NCBI GenBank assembly: GCA_036873135.1
Contig: JAPTYO010000008.1
Span: forward strand, 39,564,819 to 39,628,818
DNA length: 64,000 nucleotides
Direction of reading: 5' to 3'
Source: Clarkia xantiana subsp. parviflora
Taxonomy: Eukaryota > Streptophyta > Magnoliopsida > Myrtales > Onagraceae
The translations under genes and the position numbers were made by a program. Of the stretch, positions 35,575-47,600 are shown in pieces; position 1 is the first letter of the stretch, and each line of letters starts with the position of its first letter. The notes below the pieces were generated by a model. It was not told where the DNA came from. It saw nothing but the letters and a program-made list of their open reading frames with translations, and searched no databases.

Positions 35575-36786
35575 GCTCTCACTCGCCGGAATGGGAGGGT
35601 GCCTGTTAATGTATTGTTGTCAAAATCCGCATTAACATTTCTCCCCTTTGATCTGCTCCATGCTTCCGGATAGTTCATACGAGGTTTGTCGTGCGACCGG
35701 CTGATACGACGGGCATCGTGCTACTTATCTGTTAGGAGTATTGTAGCGCCCGCGGAACGTTGATTCCCTTTTCTCTAATCAACCTGTTATAAACAACATT
35801 TATATATTGTACCGCGCTGTATCCTAGGTCAACTGATAATTCTCCATTTGCCTAGTTTCCACATAAGAACACTTCTCCAAGGCATTTGTACAAGTATTCA
35901 CAACCTTCAACTAATATCCGACTGGTGGCCACCTAGTGAATACAAGAATCGGTGAATTACAGGTGAACTTGACCATCCCCATCGCTCATATCCTTAGTCA
36001 ATCCCAACCGGTTTCCAAAGACGTGGTCACTGGGCCTTTTTATTAAGCACTACGCTCGTACGCCGGGAAACGAGCATTGAGCCTGATCTTAGATATGAGT
36101 TCTGAGTCCGTGAGGATACTTTAGGTGCCTCTTCATAAGGCTCCTGGGATCAATCACATGCTCGAGGCGAAGAAGTTTGCGCCCGCCAAAATCATGAGGA
36201 TTTCTTCCTAGCGCAACCGAGATGTGACCCCGTGGTCGGACGTGGCACGTGTAGTATGAAGCACGCGTTGATAGCATACCTGAATCTTTTGGGTGGATAG
36301 GAAAGGGATATGTCAATCATGTAATCACATATTCTCATCTGGCCCATAATGTGGTTAAATGACGAACGAAGTTTATCACGGCGTTATGCGAAACAAAGAT
36401 CATGTCGAGTTACTTCGAAACTAAATAATCGTCTCGCTTAATCAGGTTTATCCCCCTGACTCTTAGCCAGTCTTGTTTGGTGGAGGCCTCCCTCCATCAC
36501 AAGACGACCGTACCTGTGTGACTAGGTAAGGCCCACATTCGACATAGTTTGGCAGAGGATTGCGTGTAAATCTTATGTAATCAAAACATTATGACGTCGA
36601 TTGATCATAAACTCGGTTGCAATTCTTTCGCTTACAAAATGTAACTTTCTAATATCAAAATTTTATCACAAATACATGCCATTTCTAAACCCTACGCAAT
36701 CCAAGTAGTTTTACATGCTTTTCGAATATCTCCCTGCGTAGTGGCTTAGTAAATGGGTCCGCAATCATATTATCGGTGGACAAGTA

Positions 36787-38098
36787 TTACATAGTGATTA
36801 TATTGTCTTCTACCATAGAATTAGCATAAAAATATTTCACAGCAATGTGTTTGGTCCTATTATGGTACTTCGGATTCTTAACTGCCGCAATGGCTGCCTG
36901 ACTGTCAGAGAACACCTTCACAGGTTTACCTTCGACGTCACCATTAAGCAGCGCATTAAGAAGCATTTTCAGCCAGACTGCTTCCTGTGCATTCCCAGAG
37001 AGAGCTATGAATTCTGATTCCATCGTTGACAGCGCGACACAGGTTTGCTTCTTGCTCGTCCATGAAATTGCGGCTTTAGCAAGGAGGAACATTCCCCCTG
37101 TGGTGGACTTACGATCATCCGGATCGCCACCATGGTCGGCGTCACTGTAACCGGTTAATTCTAACTTCCTGCCCTTATAGCACAAAGCATAGTCGGCAGT
37201 ACCTTTCAAATAACGAATTATTCGTTTTACAGCCTTTAAATGGTGAAAGCCAGGATCTGATTGGAAACGTGCTACTAGGCCCACGGCATAACAGATATCC
37301 AGACGGGTGCATTGCATGGCGTACATCAACCTACCAACCATGCTTAAATATTCTGCACCCTTCATCTGTTCGCGCTCTGCCAGGTTCTTGGGGCAGTCAC
37401 GTTTTGACAGTGCGCACCCAAATACCACCGGCGTATCCATGGGTTTGGCATCCTGTAATTTGAACCTTTTCAACAGCTTGTTGATATAGGCTTCTTGAGA
37501 CATACACAATTTACGGGTAGCCCGATCTCTAGCAATTTTAATGCCTAAGATATACGTGGCCTCTCCCATGTCTTTCATTTCAAATACAGATGCTAATCAG
37601 GACTTTGACTTATTCATGAAACTCATGTCGTTTGCAGCAATGAATATGTCGTCCACGTATAAGGTTAAGATGACATACTTGGACCCAGAGGTCTTATTAT
37701 ACACGCATGGATCCTCGTGAAGATTCACGAATCCGTTTCCTACGATTTCCTAGTGGAATCTGCGGTACCATTGACGAGACGACTGTTTAAGACCGTAGAT
37801 GGATCTTTGGAGTTTACAAACTTTACGTTCGTTAATAGGAATAATGAAAACCTCCGGTTGCTCCATGTAGATCTCTTCCTCCAGGTTTCCGTGGAGGAAT
37901 GTGGTCCTAACATCCATTTGGTGCAGCTCGAGATCGAGACTTGCGACCAGGACCATTAATGTCCCTAACCGTGGTTTTACGCACAGTCAGTGAGTTTCTC
38001 TTATCAAAGTCCACTCCGTGAATTGGGTAAGTCCTTTCGCAATAAGTCGGGTTGTTCGAAAATTTTTCATCAGTGATGAGCCTTACTTCAGCGCTCAC
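36787..38098 (-). pseudogene. Copia copy C reverse transcriptase and RNase H
   Basis: The open stretch 36787-37578 (263 codons) reads MKDMGEATYILGIKI, the end of copia RT, then RNase H with YSDADHGGDPDDRKSTTGG, STMESEFIALS, KVFSDSQAAIAAVKNPKYH and KYFYANSMVEDN. Upstream, LHQMDVRTTFLHGNLEEEIY and SIYGLKQSSRQWYRRFH (37750-37956) are the RT N-terminal part. The segment between 37579 and 37750 should carry the catalytic YVDD. The minus strand there does encode a YVDDIF-like stretch near 37650, but the frame differs, so a frameshift or stop breaks pol. Confidence 0.88.
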
Positions 38099-38109
38099 CT
38101 TATCCTTGC

Positions 38110-39890
38110 GCTCCTGTGGTTAGCAGGTAGATCAACTATAGACTATAATGGCTTTCATTTAAGCGATCTCTCTGATTTATTATTTTCCTCCATTTCTCCA
38201 CTTGAGGTCTTTCTAATGCTTGTCAACAGTTTTTCACCTTACTCAATAGGATACTTGCCTTTGACTCTCGTCTAGGCATTGCGAGTCCCATTTATTAGTC
38301 TGATCTTTTCTCCTACTCGGAATAATGCTTCTTATCGTAGCATCATTTATGTTGGAAACGATCCTCCCACTCAGAATAATGCTTCTTATCGGAGCATTGT
38401 CTCTATTGGGAACAAGAGCAGTGCTAGGACCTTGACTTGCAACTTTCCTATGACAACCTCTTGGTCTCGGGGTTTTACTTCCGAGATGCATTCATTGATC
38501 ACTAGGTTCTGGAACCAAGTATGGTTGGTTCACTCTCACAGGAAACAATGGGTATTTTAGGTAGTTGTGTCATTCCTGGTTTAGCTATATGACCATCAGG
38601 TTCAATTTGATTCGTCTCAACAGCAACAGTGTTTACGTGTGGTAGGTTTTATTCCTCCCACTGAATTTACTATGAAAAAGTTCTCATTCTCATTTACCAT
38701 GTCATTCACTTGAGTTGCTGGTTCAAATCTCTCCCACTCGAATTAAGTGGGACCTGATTGTCATTGTTATTCTGCTCTGTTTTGATCACGACTTCGTTGA
38801 TTGAAACTGTTCATGCATTTGGAAAATCCGCCCTCTTAGTGATGTAACGTCTCATGTTCGACCTCGACACCATTTTATAATCAAGCTCTAAACAGGTATT
38901 TTCTAAGAGTAACAGACGTATTCTTGTCCTAAATGCGTGTTTATTGCGCAAATTAATGTCACATGGTGATATGATTTAACTCATTATCACCTTTCAGCTA
39001 CAATGGCGACGTACCTTACCAATATCAATGGAACACAGTGTTACATTTATGTGAATCATCTTTCATCATCCCATAGGGAACCTTTGATAGAATGACTCCA
39101 ACATTATACAAACTGTACTTCTTGAAGTGTGTCAATTAACTTGAATGCCTAGCCTGACTTATCGTTCAAGGCTTATGGAAGGAAAATCATCAATCCGACT
39201 TCATCCTTCTTCGTTTGCTAATTTATTTCAGAGATTTTATCCCATCTCTGAACTGAGCGTTTTAGGTCTTCACCTTATGCGTCAGCTGATACTTTTACAA
39301 GGTCGTGGTAGCTTTCGAAGCCTCTACCGATGTAAATGTTATCAATAAGTTGTTTCCGAGGGAATGAATTCAGCACATCATTATTCAAACACTTCATTGT
39401 TAAATTCGTTTTATGAAAACGATGTGTTCCGTCTATCGAGGTCCACTTGCGCAAGGGGCAATTTACTCTGGGGTTTAAAACCCTTGGTTAAATCGTTTCA
39501 TTTCTGAATTTAATTCAATTTAATCCAATCAGTTTCAAACATGATCATCATTACAGTTCATTTCATTCAATGGAGTAATAATAAAATAAGATTAATAACC
39601 AATGCGTCAAACAACTAATTAAAAGGATCGAATAGCTTGAAGAATGATAATCAATACTATGACCGAGCATTTGTCATATGCTCATAACAAACATTTCCTT
39701 TATTTCAAGGAACATTATTATCATCATGTATTTTGTTCTGAAAATCAAGAAGAGGTTCATTTAGCAAAGCAAATAAAGATAAAGTCTTTCATTCATCTTT
39801 ATATCTTCGAGGCAAGTTCCTCAGGTTTGTGCTTGTTCTCCTTCTCAGTTCTGTAATCAATAAAGATAAATTGAATTACTCTCGAGTAAG
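38110..39890 (-). other. Decayed interval between RT and gag in copia copy C
   Basis: Integrase and protease belong here in a copia element, yet no frame longer than about 80 codons is open and I recognise no integrase motif. It contains a direct duplication of about 55 bp (CTCGGAATAATGCTTCTTATCG type, near 38310 and 38374) that is shared with copy A (near 11070 and 11120), so the duplication predates both insertions. Confidence 0.5.
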
Positions 39891-39954
39891 AGGAGTCCTA
39901 GAAGAACTTATGAGATTATCATTATTCTTCAGCACGTGCCTTGGGAGGGTTTGT

Positions 39955-40790
39955 TCAGGCAATAGCAAGGTGTCCTTTCACGCCACACCTAAAACACGTT
40001 CGAGTTTCCTCTTTACGTGTCTATTTTGCCTGCCTTTTCTTGCCTCCGAATTGCTTTCGCTAGAACTTCTTCTGAGGTTTTGGAGTTAAAGGTTTATTAG
40101 TCTTAAACTGAAGTCCCTTGCCTTTATTCTTTCTCTTACCGTTTTGCTCAGCTAGGTTCGAGGATGCAATATGCATTTTTGCTCTTGGCTTTTCAGCCTT
40201 GAGGCGATCCTCTTCCAGCTCGAGATGAACTCGCACTTTCTCGAAGTCATCGAGTTGAGTGGCATGGGTAAGGTGCATTTTCATGCTATTCCAAGAGTCA
40301 GGCAAATATCGAATTACACATTGGACCTTTCGTCGGTCAGGATTTCTCCTGCCTCCTTGAGTTCAGCAAGCATGTTAGACATATGTCTTATATGCTTCTT
40401 CATTAGGTGCTTGGGATTCATCTTGTATGAGTCTAAAGCGATGTTTAACGACCGCTTCTAAGCTGTGGTGTAAACACCAAACCCTGCCTTAAGACCGTTC
40501 CACAAGTCCATGACAGATTCATAGTGATCATATCCATAGAGTATGTCATCCTCAAGCAGTGACAACAAGGCGGAACGAATTTCCTTGTCATTTGCATCCC
40601 ATTCATCATGGAACTTCTTCAGTTCGTCCGTAAGGTCTCCCTCTGGCCTGACTTTCTTTGTAGTCAGATGCTCCAAACCTCTCATTTCGGTGATTATCAT
40701 CCTTACACGCTTATTCCAGATCTTATAATTGATGTTGTTCAACCTCACCCCCTTATTCATTTGGGAGATGACATTGTTGATCGCAGCCAT
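39955..40790 (-). pseudogene. Copia copy C gag remnant with broken zinc knuckle
   Basis: From the ATG at 40790 the frame reads as plant copia gag: NYKIWNKRVRMIITEMRGLEHL, then LLEDDILYGYDHYESVMDLWNGLK, to a stop at 40458. A second part (40060-40305) reads PDSWNSMKMHLTHA and VHLELEEDRLKAEKP. Then comes a CCHC-like knuckle CFRCGVKGHLAIA, with a TGA (plus-strand TCA at 39955-39957) exactly where the last cysteine should be. Gag is absent from copies A and B. Confidence 0.82.
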
Positions 40791-42175
40791 GACTAACACA
40801 TCGATGATTATGCAAGAATCAGGGAGACAATAAAATTTTGAGAAGGAATTGCATACATCAAATACCTATTAAGATGGAATCCGACAAATAACGATTCCTC
40901 AGTCATCTAAACCAACCGACCACCAGTAAACCAATGGAAGATGGCTGTGAAAGAGTTCACACTATCGCCGTCTTCTATCTAATAGATCAGTCTCTTAAAA
41001 CGGTTTTAATAAAAAATTACCGAAACGAGAATTTTAAAATAAACATACCCGATCTTAGCTTTCCCAAGGCCGTTTTTTTGTTTTGGAAAATCATTCCGAT
41101 GAATTCACTCATGCATACATAATTCTACTATCCATGTAAATTATCATATGCCAGTAACATTCATCATACACACCACACACATGCTTACGCGTCATGCGTC
41201 TAATGTTCCGAAGAACTCATGCTTGCATTCATAATTCTACTTACAAGTAAATTATCAAATGTAACCTCATCCTCAACATTCTAGCATATGTGTCAAACAT
41301 GTAACATTCACATCAATCATACATATTTGACGACTAGTTTTCGGTTTTTAAATAATTTTAAACATTAAGGGTTGATTTGCAATTCATGCTTATATTCAAT
41401 TACGCAACATTTTAGACATGAATCATAGGCATTTACAACCATCACAGCATGTCTATCCTAGTGCGCATTCCATATATTTAACCAGGGCTCCGCCCACAAC
41501 GTGCAATTTCCAGCTAGCTTGACTATGTCAAGACAACATTTCTAATCATGCATCAATATATATATATTGAATAATAAACAATTGCTATTCACCCTCTAAT
41601 TAATCCAGTCCCAAAAATATGTATCTCCGAGATCCATCCCCATAATCGAAACAAGGCATAAAGGTTAACAACCCTATGAACACTGTGTAGTCCATTTCGA
41701 GGTTCAAAAACATTTGGATTTAAAAACTTGACCTCCCTATTTTAATTGACTTGAATTCGGTTTGGAAAACATTGTTCGGTTCAGTCAGTTTTAGTCCGTT
41801 TTGGTCTGGTTCGGTTCGGTTCAAAAAATCCGTTTCGGTTCGGTCCTGCAAAATCCAGTTCGGTCCGATTTTTAATTTTAAAATCTGGTTCGGTCCGAAC
41901 CGGTCCAAGAAAATAGGGTTCGAATCAACACTCAAAACCGGTTTGGTTAGATCCACTTAATTACCACGGTCCGACCCGAATAGGTCGAACTGATTGAGAA
42001 AATCCGGTTCGGTTTTATTTCGTCCCGGTTTAACATATTGGATCGCCCCAATAATTAAAATTTAAAAGGTTGGGCCGAAGTGCTTACTTGTGGCCCAAGT
42101 AGGGTTTTAAAGTCCAAAAAATATTTAACTTGAACACTAAGTAACATTAATTATATAAATAATTTCCAATATTAA

Positions 42176-42297
<122 letters not shown>

Positions 42298-42359
42298 CGG
42301 ACCAAACACAAACATATATATATTTATTGCTAAGATTCTATGTATAAGATTAAATCAAT

Positions 42360-42417
<58 letters not shown>

Positions 42418-43034
42418 GCAAAATTCGGTTCAACATATAATATATACATATATTTATTTATTGTCAATATCTAATAGGGTAACAAATATACTGACAATAT
42501 ATTTTCTTAATCTTTTAGGTAACTAAATCTATCAATAATATCTATAACCCTATTTAAATATTTAGATATATTGATAGTGATATATATTTCTATATATTAT
42601 TGTGAATCTATCCTAATGTTCCTAATTATAGATATATTGTTACCTAGTTTAAAAAATTAAAATATGGTAAACAATATAATTTTAAAATCTGGCCGAATTT
42701 TTATCCTTGGTGACTAAGAAAGTAAAAATTTTACCTTGTAAATTCACTAGGGTTTTCGGCCATAAACATGAAATTGGGAACAAGTGGTCAAATTTTAAGA
42801 TCAAATTTTAATAAGATCTACAATCCAATGTTTGATTTTGATAAATATTACACTTTTCTTGAAGATCATGAACATCAAATTTACCAAGAACATGAAAATT
42901 TCGGACCTATTATAAACCCTTAAAAATTCGAAATTTTAATTCTTTTTACTTTAAAATTTTCGATCCAAAATTAAAGATTTCAAGAATACCAATTTATCAA
43001 AATCATGAACTCCTAACACAGGTTCTGATACCAC

Positions 43035-43629
43035 TGATAGATTACGGGGAGTAATCACTACAGAAACTTAAACATGGTATGTGATAGTAATATCAATTAT
43101 GCAGCGAAAAGTTTACGCATACCTCAAGAGTAACCGTAGTCCAAGATCTTTGCTCGAGGGAGTTCGCGATCCTCCGGTCGGAACCCGTAGAAGTCCTTGT
43201 GAAAGAATCCCTACGCGGTATAAGCTCCACAGCAAAGCCTCTGATCGATTCTTGGCACAGAAACCGATCTTTAAAGAGTTTGCTCGAGAGCAATTTGGCA
43301 CACCCTTAGTGAAGTACTTGGTGCGGCCTAACCTATAGTGTGGGAGGAGGGGTTTTCTCTCTAAAACTCTTTTGTAAGGGAATTATGATCAACCCTAAAA
43401 TTTCACTAACACCTCTTATTTATAGGATGACTAAAGTGGACAAAAGTCCACTTTACCCCACCACAAATATTCGGCCGGCCTATGTATTTGGGGAGACCCA
43501 ATTTTGAGCCTCCCATGTCAATTGAGATTTGGGTCTAGCCCAATTACCCTAATGTGACATTTACCCAAGTTCATTAGGTAAACTATACATATTACGGGCT
43601 ACCAATTACGGCGCCCATCACCATTTACA
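43035..43629 (-). repeat. Copia copy C 5' LTR
   Basis: A 595-bp unit, ends TGATAGATTA and ATTTACA. The minus-strand primer site beside it reads TGGTATCAGAA, one base off the initiator-Met type. Confidence 0.9.
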
Positions 43630-43634
43630 GAAGA

Positions 43635-44448
43635 AGCACACGAATGAGGAACTCGGCAAGAAGAAGCCCACATAGGAAACTCGTGTGCAAACATTTAGTT
43701 TCTGGAGTTCATGAATGATTATAGCATTAATCACAAATCATAAAGTTTAAAAAATTAATTGTTGTCAAAATATATATTCTTTTAAATCTTATCATATTAA
43801 TATATAATATACTCTCATATATTAATATAATAATAATAAAGTCACATTACAATGCACATTACAAACATACCAAACACCGTAATCGGACATTACATTACGT
43901 AGCTCACATTACTTGTAATCTCACATTTCAAGTAATCTCACATTATGTCCATCCAAACGCCCCATGGTGTTTAAGGTAGCACACTCAATAGCCGATAATA
44001 TTTGTAAATTGCCTTTTGTTTTAGACAGACGTTATTAGAACTTGGAGGAGGGATATATCTTCTGTTTGAATAAATCTTTAAAATGTGAAATTTCAATAGA
44101 AAGTAAGAAAAAGAAAGTAAATGAATAAATATATTGGTTCTTGATGGAAACTTATATCACTTTCTAGGAAAATTTTACGAGAAATGGTACCGTTTGTAGC
44201 ATAGCCGCTCCTCTTTGGTACCTGATTTTATGGGTCTGTATGTATTGGTTTGTTTCTATTGTAATTAATGAAATCGGTTTACCAAAAAATATATTTATTA
44301 AAAAAAATAGTATCAAGCTTTACTAAAATGAAAGTCCCTCCGAAAAGGAATATGCTTTCAAAAGGAAAGGAGTCAAAACAAACCGGTATGTATCGCCATC
44401 AGTCGGTCGCCCCACGTCTACCGGTCACGTACATTATTTTGTTGCTTC

Positions 44449-44490
<42 letters not shown>

Positions 44491-44678
44491 TATTACTCGC
44501 TTCGCTTCACTTCATTTCATTTCATTTCAATTAAATGGGAGAATTTGAGGCAAATGCATCTTCTTCTTCAACTTAACTTCAACATCACTCCATATAAAGA
44601 GGAAGGAAAGAGAGAGAAACCCACCACAACCAAACCCCGCACCTCCACCGATCTTCCCAACTAACTGACAACCAATTT
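43635..44678 (+). promoter_or_regulatory. Intergenic region and promoter of the SPPL gene
   Basis: No gene. Remains of a 30-bp tandem repeat border copia copy C (up to about 43690). Further on is AT-rich sequence, then an (AAT)n microsatellite at 44449-44491. A TATA-like CATATAAAG near 44588, followed by a GA-rich leader, is the best promoter candidate, about 90 bp before the ATG. Confidence 0.5.
44449..44491 (+). repeat. (AAT)n microsatellite
   Basis: About 14 AAT units, some 190-230 bp upstream of the SPPL start codon. Confidence 0.95.
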
Positions 44679-47600
44679 ATGCGATTTCGCCTCTCTTCTT
44701 CTTCTTCTTCTCTTGCTCTGAAAGCTATGGTGTCTTCCCGACGTCGTCTCTGCGTCCTTCTCGCCGTCCTCCTCCTGATTGGCGTTTCAGTCCCCCCTGC
44801 CAGATCCAGCGACGTCTCACACGATGACGCCGACGCCCCCAAATCATCTTCTTGTCACAACAAGTTCCAATTGGTATTTCCCCTCTCTCTTCTACTAATC
44901 ATTTGACGCCGCTTGGAATCTAATTGATCAGAACAAGACAATTAATTGCTCAATCAGGTTGTGAAATACCATAATGCAGTTGACCCACTTCCGGCATGTT
45001 ACTGTGGGGGATGGTTAGGTTTTGGACTGGAAAATCTTTTAATTTTATATTGGGAGCTAAGTCATGCACATGCTGTAGTTTCTTTTGTTGTGTGATCTAT
45101 TTGTTCTGTATTGATAACTTAGATAGTCTGGTCAGCTCATCATTCATCGCAGTGCTGATGTTATGATTATGACTCGAGCTGAGATTCTCAACTATGGAGC
45201 CGTTGATTTTTGCTTTGGGATGTTGCGCAGTGAATTTTTTATGCAAGTTAGGTAACTGTAAATTGGTGTTTACCGGTTAAGAAACTGTCCAAAAGCCCAT
45301 ATGGTACATGTGTTATGCTTACTGTACATATGCAGTTGCATATGGCTATTGATATGGCAATAAAGAAGTGTGGGATGCATTATAGAAAAATGTGTAATGA
45401 ATGGCATTTCATTTCGAAGATTGGAGGGGTGTCATATATTTTATTTATATTTATGTGGATGTGTATGCAATTTGATTGGTAAGATTAATCCCGGGTTGTT
45501 GCCAGATTAGGAGTTCAATATGGTACATAGCCTTGTTAATTTACTTGGGAATATTAGGGGCATGGATATTTATTATTTAAACATTGGGACATGTTATTAG
45601 ATGTTCATAATGATGGCACGGATTCTTTGTTCCACGAAGTAAAATATTAAAGCAGTCTAACATTTTGCTTCATTGGTCTCCCTACTTCTTTCTTCCTTTG
45701 CTCCTTTTGGTTTTGGCTAGAAAAGAGATATATCTTTGAACTTCATGTTGACCATTTCTATCTGATTTACAACTTCTGTAAAATGAACTGAATGGAGAAC
45801 TAATGAAATGTGTAATTCAGACAAAACTGAACCAGTAACCAAATGAAATATCTGTGTCATCAGTTCAGGGCTTTCAGGCTGGTTCTCTTAGTGCTGTTGA
45901 ACTGTCTGAAGAACCTACTTGTTTGCATATGATCTTTTTGTGTTGCTTTTTAAGTTCGTATGCTCACCCAATTATCTTATAGTTTGCTGCATTGGTATTT
46001 TTGAACATCTGGCATATCTTAGAGTTTGCTGTATTGTTTTTTTTTTTTTTTAAAGTCTGGCTTTGTTGGTTGGGTTGACGTTCAGGTGAAAGTTAAAACA
46101 TGGGTTGATGGTGCTGAAGATAAGACTTTGGGTGGGTTAAGTGCAAGATTCGGAACTTTATTGCCAGCAGAAGCTGAACAAAGTCGCACACTATCTGCTG
46201 TTTTCCCAAATCCTGAAAATGGCTGCTCAAATTCCTCTGTGGAGGTATTGCTCTTATCTTCTGCTGAAGAAAATTCAACATTTTGATGTGATTCTTTTTG
46301 GCATAATTTTCTCTGCTGCCCTGTAGATAAATGGGTCAGTTGTTCTATCTGTGCGTGGTGGGTGTGATTTTACAACAAAAGCCAAAATCGCTCAAGATGG
46401 AGGTGCTGCTGCTCTTTTGGTTATAAATGATGAAGAAGGTATTCTACTAAATTTATATACTGAAACGAATTCCCAAAATTTATAGATTAAATGCTTCGTA
46501 TTTAATTCAAAGGAGACTAAAATGTGTTGATCAGTTTCTGCTCGGCTATTGTCTATTATGATTTCTATGGCAGATCTATTTGAGATGGTTTGCCCTGAAG
46601 ATAGTAGCAGTATTAACATATCGATTCCCGTTGCAATGGTTTCAAAGACAGCAGGAGCCAAGCTGAAAGCCATGGTAGCTGCTGGGAAGGGTGAGTTAGT
46701 ACTTAGTACAATGTCCTCAATCATATTTGCATATGTTTGCACCAGGCCTTCTGATATTACTATTGCTTCTTATGCTGATATACGAAGCCTAATGAACACA
46801 GACAAAATCTTCTTTCCTTTTATATATAATAATATGCTGTTAAAAACATTAGTGTTAATCAAACTATTATATTTGCACATTTAATGTATGGATGTGAAGT
46901 TTTGTGCTTCAGGTTGCTACCACGTATGTTGGTCCTATCTAATTTTTTTCTTTATTTTAACAGTAAATATAGCATATTCATAGGTGTAAGCACCAAGAAG
47001 GTGCAAGACAATCAATCAACGATATGTATTAAAGGAGAAAACTGAACACTCATACAGGATAAACAAAATGATGAACAGACCCCACTCCCCAAGCTAGAAA
47101 ATAAATGTTAAAAAGAATCAACAATGCAGAAACCAAAATCAAAACATTGGGAAATGGGGACCAATTGTTGTGCACTTTTGTTATTGCTTGGTTGGTTCAG
47201 TGGTTAACTGTTTCCCTATTTACCAGAGATCTTAGGTTTGACACCTTGGCTTTGATAGTGGCAACAAACTCTGTTTTATAAGGAACCTAAACCTCAAAAA
47301 CTGTTGTACACATTTGAAGGCTATTTGTTGTCCTGGAAGGCTATGAAGTTAGTTTCGATCATATAACAAATGGTCTGTACTATTTTCACATTCGTTAATT
47401 TTTGTTGCTTCATGCTTGTAATACCACGGCATGCCCGTAGCTCTTCCTTGACTGTTGTCTTCTTATTGGTGCCACAAGAGTGTCCCATGAAAAGGAATGT
47501 TGCATCCCAGTTTGTCTAGTCCAGTGTTGTTTATTAGATACTGTGATCCTAAGCTGAATTTGTAATTCAAAGTTTTTTTTCCCTGAGTCTTTGGTTCAAA

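Noticed and set aside
44585..44842. Minus-strand frame opposite SPPL exon 1
   Set aside because: Shadow of the exon and of the CT-rich leader.
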